Source: Sapria himalayana
Taxonomy: Eukaryota; Streptophyta; Magnoliopsida; Malpighiales; Rafflesiaceae
Direction: 5' to 3'
NCBI GenBank assembly: GCA_029783825.1
Contig: JAREIK010001718.1
Coordinates: 2,360,898-2,424,897, forward strand
Length of the DNA: 64,000 nucleotides
Part shown: piece after piece, positions 48,509-60,420 of the stretch
How positions within the stretch are numbered: position 1 is the stretch's first letter
How the letters are laid out: every line of letters begins with the position of its first letter
Translations under genes and position numbers: made by a program
Notes under the pieces: model-generated
What the model saw: the letters and a program-made list of their open reading frames with translations, nothing else
What the model was told of the DNA's origin: nothing
The model's database searches: none

Positions 48509-50600
48509 ATGTGGATTGGTAAGTCAGTAAATTACTCTACTTTACACTATTTTGGATATCATAAATATGTGATATACAATATTCAAGAAAGAACAAAGTT
48601 ATATCCAAAATACATTGAGCAAATATTCTTAGGGTATACTGAAGGAGTGAATGGGTATCTCCAATGGGATTTCATTACCCACAAGATAATTATTAATAGA
48701 GATGTAATCTTTTTAAAAAATCAACTAGAAAGAATGAATGATAATGATAACACATTGAAAGAATATTCAGAAACTACCATTATGCAAGTGGAAAGTAATT
48801 AGAGACAAGATGTTTTAACACCTATGTAGGAAGAACTAAAGCACGAAGTACATTCAAATTGAGTTTAAGGCTCTAGACTTTAGTCATTCAACACGTGATA
48901 GAAGGCCGCCAGCTTGGTATTTAGAGTAAGTTATGGAGAGCAATAATGCATACTTTCTTCTAATAGAAGATGGAGAACCTTTAATATTTCATGAAGCTTC
49001 AAATAGTTTAGATGCTTCTCTGTGGATGATAGCAATGGAGGAAAAAATTAAAGCTTTATACAAGAATAAGACTTGGAAGCTAGTACCATTACTACTAGGA
49101 AGAAAAGTCATTATTAATAAATGGGTTTACAAGATCAAGCATGATAACAATGATCATGTATATTGGTATCATACAAGATTGATAATAAAGGGATATGCTT
49201 AGAAAGAAAACATTGACTTCAATGAGAATTTTTCTCTATTGGTCTTACAACAATTAGAGTTTTAATGAATTTGTGTGCTCCATTTGATTTATATTTAGAG
49301 TAGTTGGATGTAAAAAATATATTATTTCATGGAGAAATTGAAGAAAAAATGTATATGTTCTAACTAGAAAGATTTGTTGAAATAAGTACGGAGAACTTAG
49401 TTTGTAAATTGAATAAATCTCTATAGTCAAAAATAGGCACCAAAGTATTGGTATAATAGATGTAATTCTTTTATCATTAGCCTTGGGTATAATAGACTCA
49501 GTTTAGACCATTGTACATATTATAAGAGATTTTAGGATGAAAATAATTTCAATATTTATTAGTATACATGGATGATATGTTGGTAGCAGGCCCCAACAAA
49601 TATTGAAACCAAAATTAACAGCGTGGTTGGCTAAGAAGTTTGATATGAACGACTTGGGACTAGAAAATAGGATTCTAGGGATTCAGATTTACCGAGATAG
49701 AAATAACAAGAAGATTTGACTTTCACTAGAAAACTACATTAACAAGAGTTTGTGATGCTTCAAAATGCAAGGTAGTAAGTCAATTTTTGATCCAACTCAT
49801 TGTTAATTTCAAGTAATCTTCAAGTATGTGTCCTAGCTCAGAAAAAAAGAGGAGGAAGATGTCTCGAGTACTATATGCATTAGTAGTGGGAAGTTTAATA
49901 TTTTTAATGATTTATACAAGACCATACATTGCACAAACTGTTGAAAGTTTAATATTTGTAATGAATTGTACAAGACCAAATATTGCACAAGTAGTGTGAG
50001 TGGCTAGTCGATTCATGGCAAATCCTAGCATAAAATATTTGAGTACTATGAAAAGGATTCTCATATATATTTGAGGAATCTCAAATGATGCATTATGTTA
50101 TAAATGTTCAAACCTTATTGTCAGATGTTATATTGAGGCAAACTATGTTTGGAATATTGATAATAGTAAGTATACCACATGTAATATTTTTACTCTTGCT
50201 GGAGGAGTTGTACATTGGGTTTCAAAGTTATAGTCTATTATGTCTATCTATGATAGAAGTAGAGTATGGGGTAGCTACACAAGCATGTAAAGAGATAATC
50301 TGGTTGCAGATCCAATTAGAAGAGCTTGGACACAAACAAATAAAGTTATTTTATTTTGTGATAGTTAGAGTGTTCTATACTTAGTAAGAAATCTAGTATT
50401 TCACTCAAAGACAAAACACATCAGAATACAATATCATTTTGTATGAAAAAAAGTAAAAGAAGGATGTGAGGATATGCAAAAGATTCTCGCTGATGAGAAT
50501 ATAACAGATATTTTTTATCAAACCAATCAATATTAACAAGTTTAAATGGTGTAGAACTTCATGTGACTTAGCAAGAATATAAAAAAACATAGATAAGTGA
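48509..50600 (+). pseudogene. Copia-D integrase end, reverse transcriptase and RNase H
   Basis: 48509-48790 reads GKSVNYSTLHYFGYHKYVIY then IFLGYTEGVNGYLQWD, the C-terminal part of copia integrase. Reverse transcriptase starts near 48933: MEEKIKALYKNKTWKLV, then KVIINKWVYKIKHDN. After shifts come FDLYLEQLDVKN and YMDDMLVAGPNK (about 49560-49605), with the catalytic Asp pair intact. 49892-50000 holds an in-frame 54-bp duplication. RNase H spans about 50085-50530: TLAGGVVHWVSKLQS, then ACKEIIWLQ, then FHSKTKHIRIQYHFV. Several stops and shifts. This is the better preserved half of Copia-D. Confidence 0.85.
49892..50000 (+). repeat. 54-bp in-frame duplication in reverse transcriptase
   Basis: agtttaatattt at 49892 recurs at 49946, period 54 bp (18 codons). 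Peptides are SLIFLMIYTRPYIAQTVE and SLIFVMNCTRPNIAQVV, a doubled version of the single copia motif SLMYxMxxTRPDIAxAV. Confidence 0.85.
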
Positions 50601-50625
50601 GAAAGATGATTTTAAAGTGGAAGAA

Positions 50626-50843
50626 TGTAATATTAATGAGGATAAGTGAAACATCACCTTGCCCACATTGGAAATCCATTTGGGATTTCCAACTTTTTCT
50701 TCTATAAAAGGAGGTTGTCTCTCCTTGAAATATATCACAATCTCAATTCTCTATTAGCTTATATTTCTTGTATTGTCTTAAAGGTTGAATTTTCTATTTT
50801 CAAATTATTGTTGTTTATTCTATTTTAAAATATTTTGTTAACA
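50626..50843 (+). repeat. 3' LTR of Copia-D
   Basis: 218 bp, tgtaatattaatgaggataa to ttttgttaaca, preceded by a purine-rich aaagtggaagaa. Confidence 0.82.
50703..50711 (+). promoter_or_regulatory. TATA box of Copia-D 3' LTR
   Basis: tataaaagg, same position as in the 5' LTR. Confidence 0.65.
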
Positions 50844-50890
50844 TTTTATATTACTCTAATTGTTCTTCCTTTGGCCCTCCGGCATCTTTT

Positions 50891-52396
50891 ATCTCTCTCT
50901 CTCTCTCTCCCTCTTTCTCTCTCTCTCCCTCTCTCTCCTTTCTCTCTCACTCAGTCTCTCGCTCTCTCCTCTCTCTCTCTCTTCTCTCTCTTTCTCTCTG
51001 ACTCTCCTTTCTCTCCTCTCTCTCTCTCTCTCTCCCTCTCTCTCTCTCTTACTCCCTCCCTCTCTCTTTCTCACTCCCTCCATCTCTCTCTCACTCCCTC
51101 CATCCCACACCTCTCTTTCTCATGTCTCTCTCTCTCTCCCATGTCTTTATCACTCTCTCCCCCGTGTCTTTATCTCTCTATCCAACATCGTTATCTCTCT
51201 CTCTCATGCCTTATCTCTCTCTCTCTCTCTACCATGTCTTTATCTCTCTCTCTCATGCCTTATCTCTCTCTCTACCATGTCTTTATCTCTCTCTCTCATG
51301 CCTTATCTCTCTCTCTACCATGTCTTCATCTCTCTCTACCATGTCTTTATCTCTCTCTTTACCATGTCTTTATCTCTCTCTTTACCATGTCTTTATCTCT
51401 CTCTTTACCATGTCTTTATCTCTCTCTCTCTTTACCATGTCTTTCTCTATCCCCCATGTCTTTCTCTCTCTAATGTCGTTCTCTCTCTATCTCATGTCTT
51501 CTCTCTCTCTCTCTAATGCCCCTCTCCATATGAATCTATCTTACATCTCTCTCTCTCTCCCTCCCTCTCCCTCCCTCTCCCTCTCTCCCTCTCCCTCCAT
51601 CTCTCTCTCTCTCTCTCCCTCCTCGCCCTCTCTCTCCCTCTCCCTCCCTCTCCCTCCTCTCCCTCTCTCTCCTCCCTCTCCCTCCTTCTCCCTCTCCCTC
51701 CCTCCAGCCTGCCCTCTCCCTCTCTCTCCCTCTCCCTATCTCTCGCGTACATCCCTCTCCTCTCCCTCCCTCCCACCCCCCCATCCTCTATCTTCCCTCC
51801 ACATCCTCACTCCCACTAACCCTCTCTCTCTCTCTCTCTCTCACTCCCCCCCTCCTCCCACTCTCCCCCTCCTCTCACTCCTCCCTCCCTCTTCCTCCCT
51901 CCCTCTCTCTCTCTCCCTCCCTCCCTCCCTCTCTATCTAACCCCCCTCTCTCACTCTCTTCACCCTCTTTCTTTCTCCATCCCCTCTCTCTCTCTTCATC
52001 CCCCCCTCTCTCTCTCTCTCTCCATCCTCTCTCTCTCTCTCCATCCTCTCTCTCTCTCTCCATCCTCTCTCTCTCTCTCCATCCTCTCTCTCTCTCTCTC
52101 TCTCCATCCTCTCTCTCTCTCTCCATCCTCTCTCTCTCTCTCTCCATCCTCTCTCTCTCTCTCTCCTCTCCTCTCTCTCTCTCTCTATTCTCTCTCTCTC
52201 TCTCCATCCTCTCTCTCTCTCTCTCTCTTCATCATCCCTCATCTCTCTCCCTCCCTCCCTCTCTCTCCCTCCCTTCCTCTCTCTCCCTCCCTCCCTCTCT
52301 CTCCCTTCCCCCTCTCTCTCCCTCCTTTCTCTCTCTCTAACTCTTCATCTTCTCTCCCCCCACAACCTATCTTTTTCTCTCTCTCTCTTAACCACC
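50891..52396 (+). repeat. 1.5-kb polypyrimidine tract
   Basis: Almost unbroken C/T on the plus strand. 50891-51120 is tctctc/ccctc. 51120-51470 is a minisatellite of ccatgtctttatctctctct units (about 24-30 bp). 51550-51960 is ccctccctct with few purines. 51975-52220 is ccatcctctctctctctct units (about 20-22 bp). 52230-52396 is ccctccctctctct. Open frames of up to 272 codons on the plus strand (Ser/Leu/Pro) and 110 on the minus strand (Arg/Glu) are products of the low complexity. Confidence 0.95.
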
Positions 52397-52578
52397 ACCA
52401 ATATGGCAATATTATGCATTTACCACTATTATGTTCTAGACTCTTATGTTTCAATATTTTCGTTGCTTATTTATCACTATATTTTTTATATACACACACA
52501 CACAGTATTGTTATATACATGTAAGTCATGTATATATGTCATAGTATATATATTTTATATATCAGTATATAATATATA

Positions 52579-53807
52579 TGGTGGGTCAGCCCAAGTTGGG
52601 TAGACTAGATTTATTTGTTTTGTATTATGATGTAGCAAGTTTTAATTTTAAATAGTATATATAGTTATTATAATTTTGCATTTTTTTATTTTTTAGATAT
52701 TATTATTTTAGTTATGGTAGACCAAGAATGTGGAATAATTTCCCACATTCTTTGAAAAATGAAGTTTACTTTTTTTTTTTTTGAAATCACATCCAATGCC
52801 ATAACCATCTCTTTGGACTTTGGGTGACCTATTTGTATCATGTGTGCAACAAGATAAAAAAGTAAAACCAAGCTAGGTGAGGGACCTTTTTTTCTATTCG
52901 TTTTTGTGTGTGTGTGTTTCTTTACAATGAGTTTAATTTAACAGAAACATAAAAATTTTGGAACATGGAAGGTGGCTGTTGTGTGTGCATTTTCTATTTT
53001 ACAAAAGATATAATTTCTCCCAAATATGTTTTCTGCATAAACACCTCAAACCTCTTGGGTTGTTGTTGCTCACATACAAGAATTCAAAACCCTCTCAATA
53101 TGATTGACAAATCAAATACTAAAACTAAAGAATAATATGAAATAATATTTGGATCATTTTCCTCAAAATCACAGGTGAACATGATTAGTATGAATTTTAT
53201 AATGTTAAGATTTTATATTCTAGAAAATTTATATTTATTCAATAAGTATTTCTTGGTGTTTAATGATTTATGAATTTTAGTTTGTTAAAAAGACTTCAAT
53301 ATATGTTATTTATATAAGCAATTATAAATTAAAAAAAATATATTTTTTAATAATTCTAATCCATAAATTTATAGATAGAATAGATTCATTGCAAAATCCT
53401 CTTAAATGGACTCATTTTTTTTAAGAATAAAAGAAGATTCTCCTCGGTGGCCTATTCATTTGTGTGCACAAAGATGAACAAGAAAAACCAAGCTAAGCAC
53501 TTTTTTATTTGTTTATCTGTGTATGTGTATGTTTCTTTACATTGATCATTGAATATCTTATGTCTATAAATTTATAAATCGAAATTATTAAAAAAATTTC
53601 TGAAATTTTAGAATTTGATTTAATTGGTTTTAATTAAAATAAATTTTAAATTAAATTTATTTTATTAAAACATTGCATTTTCAAAAATAGAAAATATAAT
53701 CCCATTTGGGTTTTGAGAATTTAATAGTTTATGTTGTGCCAAAAAATATATATTTCTTGGTATTTTTAGTAATTTTAGAATAACTAACCTAATTAGCTTT
53801 CCCAACA
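52579..53807 (+). repeat. 5' LTR of Copia-C
   Basis: 1229 bp, tggtgggtcagcccaagttg to ttcccaaca. It aligns with 57677-58830; shared words include tttacaaaa, cataaacacctca and tttatattcta. Confidence 0.8.
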
Positions 53808-56800
53808 ACTAGTAACACGCATGTTACAAGAAGTAATAATTTTTTTATATATGCTACTACTAATACTTAGTATCATAGCAAGGTTATTGATACTAACAAT
53901 AGTATTAGAATCTCTGGTAAGGAAGTCATTTAGTGATATCCATATGTTATCAAGTTTATTTGATATCATCAAATTGATATTAAATTATTTTGATAATAAT
54001 AAAGTGATATTTTATGCAATTCAAGATATTTTTATTAATGTGTTTGAGATTGACTTTGAATGTTGTCTTTATAAAGGTTCACTTTTTAATAATAATGTTA
54101 AATATAATTAATTATTCTATTAAAAAAATAGAATATGTGATTATCTTGACATCAACTAGTTGTACGAGTATTTAATTAAAAAACCAAAACTTGAGAAAAT
54201 GAGAAATAAACTAAGAAAGATGTTCTTTAGGGCTGCCTTTGTCATTCAACAATGAATAAATACTAATGCTTATCATCATGTTACTAAAAAAATGAGGGCA
54301 CATAGATTTTGGAAGAAATTAGAGTCGATGTATGAAATAAGACATACTAAAAATGACTATTATTTTAGAAAAATATAGCATCAAGAATATTTGTGAGGAG
54401 ATAAATATGAGAGACAAATATCACATTGGATATGATTTCATACTAGTTAGTAATGATAAATCTATAAATCTAATATCTTAGGATGGTAATTGGCTTATTT
54501 ACTCAAGAGATTCATTCTACATTTCTCTATATATTAACTTAGGAGGGTGATTGACCTATTGATTCAATAGATTAATTCAACATTACCCTGCATATTAACT
54601 TCTTTACTATGTATACACTAGGCGATTATGACACTAAAAAATAGGTAATAGTGGGACATCATGAATATTTGGCATGAGCGATATTTGTTTACAAATATAG
54701 ACTAGACATTAACTGATACTGAAAGATGTCTATTATATACTAGGCTTTCATGTGACCCTAATCTATGTATGAATGTTAAATGACATGAGATACATTAGCT
54801 ATTTTGCTAATGGTTTGAGAAAACCAGTCAAGAATTCATTAGTCTTTGTGAGGGGTGAGAAATATAGTATACTTTATGTCACTCATGCAAGAGTGCAAGA
54901 AGATCAGTTAAATATTATTTATCAAAAAGAGTGACATTGGTCTATGGTATAGAGACTTGGTCATGTGAGTGAGGAGAGTCTTCATCTACTCGCTAGGAGG
55001 CATGTCTTATCATTTGACCAAGGATCATCTCTTCATTAGTTTATACACTATATGGCTAGAAAAAGCCATTTGACTCCTTTTCACTCCCTTCCCCATTCAA
55101 GGAGATTGAATATTCTTGATATTATACATGCCATGTTTGCTTTATGTTGAGTAGAACAATTGGTGAACCCATTTACTATATGACATTAATTGACAATCTC
55201 TCTAGGATGATGCGGTCATTTATACTAAAAATAAAAGTCTAGGTCTTTCATGTCTTTAAGGGTTTCCAAACTAGAGTTGAGATAGAGACAAATAAAAAAT
55301 TTATCTCTGTATATTTTGATAATGAGGAAGAATATAGTATTGAGTTTTAAAGTTAGTGTGTATCTCATGGTATTATACTTAAAAAGATACCAACCAAGTT
55401 GCTTCAATTAAATGACATGGCTGAAAGGATGAACTAGAATATTGTTAAAAAAGTTATGTGCATGCTTTCTCATGCACATCTTTCCAAAGAATTTTGGGGA
55501 GAACCTATGTGTATGACTATTGATTTAAATGACATGTATTTTATTAATGACATGAATAGAGATATTCTCAATATAATCTAGATTGAGAAAGATATATAAT
55601 AAAATTACTTGAGAGTATTTGGTTGTAAAGCCTTTATTCACATCTTGAAAGATGAAAGATCAAAATTGAATGATATCATATGTCCATGCATTTTCATTGA
55701 CTATGAACACTGAGAGTACATATAAAAATCATTGGACTTGATAGCCATGAATCTTATCCAAAGCAAATATGTAATTTTTCTAAAGGATTAATTAGTTGAT
55801 AGAAGTTATCCTAGAATTGAAGAGAGTGCACTCGTGAAAATTTTTATTCACGTAGTTCCAGTGTTGGTTCCATTCATAAATCAAACATATCAAGGGGAAG
55901 AAATTGAGTAGTCACCAAATGATTATAAACCATTGGATTCGCCTAATGATTCTCAGCCTTGAAATATGCTTATTGAGAAGGTGAAATATGATATTCCAAT
56001 TGGAATTTGATAAGAACCAATTATTCATGATGCTACATCTTAGCATGAACTGAAAATGTCATCTAGTCCCCACTACCTCTGCATTGCATAATTATATATT
56101 ATTTATGGATATTAGTGAGCCTAAGTCTTTTCAAGATATCTTTTTTGAGAATAAAGAGGAATTCCTTTAGGCTATGTATGAAGAGATAAAGTCTCTTCAT
56201 GTCAACTAGCCATATGATCTGATACTCTTACTTAAAGAGATGAAGACTAAAAAATAAATTGCTCTTTAGAATAAAACTTAGTGATGATGCTTCTCACCCT
56301 GAGATACAACTCTCAATTAGTAGTTAAGAGGTTTGGACAAAAAATATTAATCAATTTTGATAAAATTTTTTTTATCAAGTGAAAATGTTTTCTATTCGAC
56401 TAGTTTTCATTATAAATGCTAACAAGGATTTCGAATTAATCAAGTTAATGTGAATACATTGTTTTTTATGTTGATCTTTATGAGACCGTCTATATGGATT
56501 AGCCTAAGAGATTCATAGAAGAAGGAAAATAAGATATCGTATGCAGAATAAAAAAAACTTGTATGTACTTTTAAATAAACTCCTACGGAGTGGTACATGA
56601 ATTTTATTCTATTATGAAGTCTCATGAGTTTCAATAGACATATCATGACTATTGTATATTTTTTCCATTATTAGTCTAGTAATGATTGACTTATATTTTT
56701 ATTGTATATTGAGGATATATTAATTATTGGTCATAACAAAGCACAAAATGACAAACTTAGTATGAGTAGATAAAATTCTTTCTTTGAAAAGCTTAGAGTC

Positions 56801-57676
56801 AATCAAAAAAATTCTAGATGAGCATCATATGAGATAGACCTTCCAGATGTGTCTAGTTATCTATAAAATACTATATTATAATTTTTTATTAGAAATTTTT
56901 ATGAAAAAAGTAATGTCTGCCTCAATCCTCTTAGCTAAATATTTAAGTTAAGTACTGGGTATTATCTCAAGTCTAATGATGAACTGAGAAATATGAGTCA
57001 TGTTTCATGTTCCATAGTTGTCATTATTTTTATGTATGTTATGGTATGTATTAGATTAGATATACCACATATTATCAATATTGTAGTCTTTTTCTCTCAA
57101 ACCCATGAAGATATCATTAGTATGTAGTCAAATATATCCTGAGATATTTATGAGGGACATTGCACCTATATTTGTGCCTAGGCATGCAAAAACCCACACT
57201 CTCAAGTACATAGATTCCAATGTGATTGGTAATTTGGATTAGCATAAATCCACCTCAAGTTATAATGTAATATTTGAGGGGGAGCAATAGCCTACCAATC
57301 AAAGCTACAAAAGTGTGTGTCACTATAAATTACTAAAATTGAGTTTATTATAGATACTAAAGCTTGCATTAAAAAATTTATAGATGAACATATTTTTTAT
57401 AAACTTAGATGAGTGATAGGATGCATATGCTATAAGGTGTGACAATCATAATTGAATACATCTATTCAAAAATTCAATCTTTCACATGTTGAAGAATATT
57501 GATACGTAGTATCATTAGATACAATATAGAATATATAAAACTTAATAGTACTTGAAAAATACTCCCAAATAAAAGTATCATTGATATGTTGCCTAAATAT
57601 TTGTTATTAGTAAAATTTAATTTCTTTAAAATGAATGTTGATATGTGTCTCTCTATGTAGGGTAGAAAATACAATT
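53808..57676 (+). pseudogene. Copia-C gag-pol polyprotein (broken)
   Basis: The gag part (53808-54900) is very degraded. WYRDLGHVSEESLHLLARRH at about 54943-55002 is the GAG-pre-integrase block (LWHxRLGHxSxxGLxxL). The integrase core reads SRRLNILDIIHAMFALC (about 55097), then MLSHAHLSKEFWGE (about 55457-55500), then FGCKAFIHILKDERSKLND (about 55618-55676). Reverse transcriptase spans about 56150-56900; its active site at about 56703 reads YIEDILIIG, where the first catalytic Asp has become Glu. RNase H reads VDSNVIGNLD and later text (about 57205-57660). Stops and shifts throughout. Confidence 0.78.
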
Positions 57677-58830
57677 TGTTGGGTATGTACAAGTTGAGTA
57701 GAATAAATTTGTTTGTTTTCCTTGTGTTCTGGTTTGGCTTGTTTTAATTTAAATAGCAATATATAATTGTTATATTAATCTTGCATTTTTTATTTTTCAG
57801 TTATTATTATTTTTTAAAATTTTTTGCATATAGGTGCACAATGGACCATTAATGTGGGATAGATTCTCAATACTTTTTGAAAAATAAAAAGGAGATTTTT
57901 TGAAAGCATGTGTGGTGCCCTCATGGATGGGGGAGTTCCTCCATCAATTCTAAAGAAGAAATAAAAAAAATACATAATGGCATTTTTTTTGAGAAAAAAG
58001 AAAAAAAAAGTTTTTTTTTACGAACGTTAAATACAACATTTTTTTTTGGTGGATTCTATGAAAGAAAAAAAAAACACAATAATTTTTTAAGTAGAAGATT
58101 TCGAAGTTGTAAGGAGGCTTCCATGTGTGCATTTTGTGTTTTACAAAAAATATATTTTTTCTCTCAATTCTATTTTATACATAAACACCTCACACCTCAA
58201 AACTCTTGAATTGTTGATACTCACATTGAAGATTTTCAAATCCTCTTGATAAGCTACGAATGAAATACTTAACCTCAATAATAACATGGAACAACATTCT
58301 TAATATATCCCCCAAAATCCCAATTTTATGTAATTATTTTTGAATTAATAATTTCTAAAGTTTTATATTCTATAAATTTTATTTTTGTTTAATATGTGAT
58401 TTTTGGTTTTTAATCATTTATGAATTTTGGTATATATGAATAAGTCTTTAGCATGCATTATATGCACACACAATTGTATAAATGAGACATTGAACTTTTA
58501 AAATATGCTGTGATTTTTATTTTGGAATTATGGATAGATTCTTAATGTTTTTTGAGGATTGTGCATTGCATATATTTTTGTCTAGAAATTTATGATTTGG
58601 AATAGTAAAAATAATTTCTGAAAATTCAGAATTTTATGTAATTGTTTTTAATAAAAATAAATTTAGGACTGAATCTATTTTCTTAAAAGTTAGTATTTTA
58701 AAAATTACAAAATATAATCTGATTTGAGTTTTAAAAATTAAATAGTTTCTGTTATTCCAAACATAAATATATATTTCTTTTTTTTTTAGTAATTTCAGAA
58801 TAATCAGTTACCCAGATAATTTTCCCAACA
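57677..58830 (+). repeat. 3' LTR of Copia-C
   Basis: 1154 bp, tgttgggtatgtacaagttg to ttttcccaaca. It contains A/T homopolymer runs (57960-58075), which create spurious open frames on both strands, and a near-palindrome at 57926-57945. Confidence 0.8.
57926..57945. other. Near-palindrome in Copia-C LTR
   Basis: gatgggggagttcctccatc, self-complementary apart from G-T pairs. It matches in place and partly in sequence the perfect hairpin of the Copia-B LTR (24147-24183). Confidence 0.6.
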
Positions 58831-59261
58831 AATATTGCTATTATGCACGCATGAGTGGGAGAAAAAATAGAATGAGAGAGAGATAGAAATGGAGGGGAAG
58901 ACTAAGATATGGGGGGGAGCATGGGGATGGGGGAGAGAGTTAATAATTTTTGTGACACAGCAAAGAAAGTTAATATTTTTTTTACAAAAAACAAGTTTGT
59001 GGCGTGGGAAGTGTGAAGCATATTTTTGTTTCAAAATTTTCATTTATTTCTCACTAATTTTCGATAATTTATTCTCATGTCTTTAATTATTTAGTATATC
59101 ATTCCTTTGAACCTCAATCAATACAAATAATTTAGGGATTTATTTATTAGAGCACTAAACACAATATTAAAAAAAAACTTGCAAAAAAATAAAAAAAAAA
59201 CTTGCAAAAAAATTAAAAAAAAACGCCAAATTACAAAATAATTACATTTTTGTGTACTTAA
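58831..59261. other. No gene recognised
   Basis: G-rich run at 58890-58940 (ggaggggaag, atgggggggagc), then AT-rich sequence with three aaaaaaacttgcaaaa-like units (59168-59225). Confidence 0.5.
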
Positions 59262-59453
59262 AATCAGAAATCTAATTTTGCCCCCAACTAACATGTCAAA
59301 GGTTAAAAAATAATAAAAAATGAACAATATATATATTTTAGAGGTGCTCTAATGATCAATGACATAGGTGAGTTTCTAATTAACTTGCTTCACTTTGTAA
59401 AATACATTTCGCCACCCAACTATAAAGAAAATTCAAAAAGATTGTAAAAATAG
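59262..59453 (+). repeat. 192-bp direct repeat, copy 1
   Basis: Starts atcagaaatctaattttg, ends gattgtaaaaatag. It matches 59722-59911 along its whole length and is followed by a (GT/AC/AT)n block. Confidence 0.85.
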
Positions 59454-59623
59454 TTTTGTGTGTGTGTGAACGCGCGCACGTGCACGCGTGTGTGTGAGTG
59501 CATGAGTGTGTGTATAAACATATATATATAAACACACACACATGTATATACATACATACATACACACACACACATATATACACATACACATACATACATA
59601 CATACATATATACATATATGTAT

Positions 59624-59656
<33 letters not shown>

Positions 59657-59721
59657 CACACACACACACATACACACACACACACACACACACGTGTGCG
59701 CATATATATATACATATATAT
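59454..59721 (+). repeat. Compound microsatellite 1
   Basis: (TG)n, then gcgcgcacgtgcacgcg, then long (AC)n, (ATAC)n and (AT)n runs. Source of long open frames on both strands with alternating His/Thr or Cys/Val, which are not genes. Confidence 0.95.
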
Positions 59722-59911
59722 GATTAGAAATCGAATTTTGCATCTCTCTGACAGGTCAACAATTAAAAAATAATAAAAATGAACAATATATTTCATATGC
59801 GCTCCGACAATCAATGACATATAGATGAGTTTCTAACTAACTTGCTTCACATTGTAAAATACCTTTCACCAACCAGCTATAGGAAAAAATTCAAATAGAT
59901 TGTAAAAATAG
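59722..59911 (+). repeat. 192-bp direct repeat, copy 2
   Basis: Diverged copy of 59262-59453, also followed by (AC)n and (GT)n blocks. Confidence 0.85.
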
Positions 59912-60032
59912 ATTTTATATACACACACGCATGCACACACACACACACATGCATACACACACTCATTTACATATATAACTATATATAAATATATATAATA
60001 TATAATCATAAACATATAGAAACATATCTATG

Positions 60033-60066
<34 letters not shown>

Positions 60067-60420
60067 CGTGTGTGCGTGTGTTTATGTTTATATATTATAT
60101 ATAATTATGTGTTTATATATATACACACACACCCATATATAAACAAGCATAAACATATACATATATATATATATATATATTTTTGATAACCACATATATA
60201 AATATATAGAGATAAACATATTTATATATGTTTATGTTTATATATATATATATATATATATTTATTTATTTATTTATTTATTTATTTATATATTTATTTA
60301 TATGTTTATGTTTGTTTATATGTTTATATATTTATATATCTTTATATTTATATATTTATATATTTATATATTTATATATGTTTATATTTGAATATTTACA
60401 AATACATATAATATAATTTT
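59912..60420 (+). repeat. Compound microsatellite 2
   Basis: (AC)n at 59922-59965, (GT)n at 60030-60080, (AT)n at 60155-60180 and 60240-60260, (TTTA)n at 60260-60290, then ttatata-rich sequence. Confidence 0.92.

Larger units (their letters stand above)
42658..50843 (+). mobile_element. Copia-D: Ty1/copia element split by a hAT complex
   Basis: LTRs of 218-234 bp at 42658-42891 and 50626-50843, both with TATA boxes, flank a remnant internal region. About 147 bases of possible internal sequence (42892-43038) follow the 5' LTR. The hAT complex (43039-48503) comes next, then integrase C-terminus, reverse transcriptase and RNase H (48509-50600). Gag, protease and the first half of integrase are absent, so an internal deletion happened as well as the insertion. 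The flanks ttttt and tttta are only a weak target duplication. Confidence 0.7.
52579..58830 (+). mobile_element. Copia-C: full-structure Ty1/copia retrotransposon (dead)
   Basis: 6.25 kb, plus orientation, LTRs at 52579-53807 and 57677-58830, same family as Copia-A and Copia-B (tgttgggt...cccaaca). The internal region keeps recognisable integrase, reverse transcriptase and RNase H in copia order. The flanking bases are AT only (atata and aatat), so a target duplication cannot be judged. Confidence 0.8.

Noticed and set aside
49861..50010. Duplication in Copia-D reverse transcriptase as a CRISPR-like or satellite repeat
   Set aside because: Only two copies with no spacers, and they coincide with a known copia protein motif.
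50835..51940. Plus-strand open frames of 212-272 codons and minus-strand Arg/Glu-rich frames to 52242
   Set aside because: They follow from the C/T-only sequence, which rarely makes stops. Composition is Ser/Leu/Pro or Arg/Glu only, with no domain.
59380..59820. 146-codon minus-strand frame and its shadows
   Set aside because: Encoded by alternating GT/AC and AT microsatellites; no real protein.
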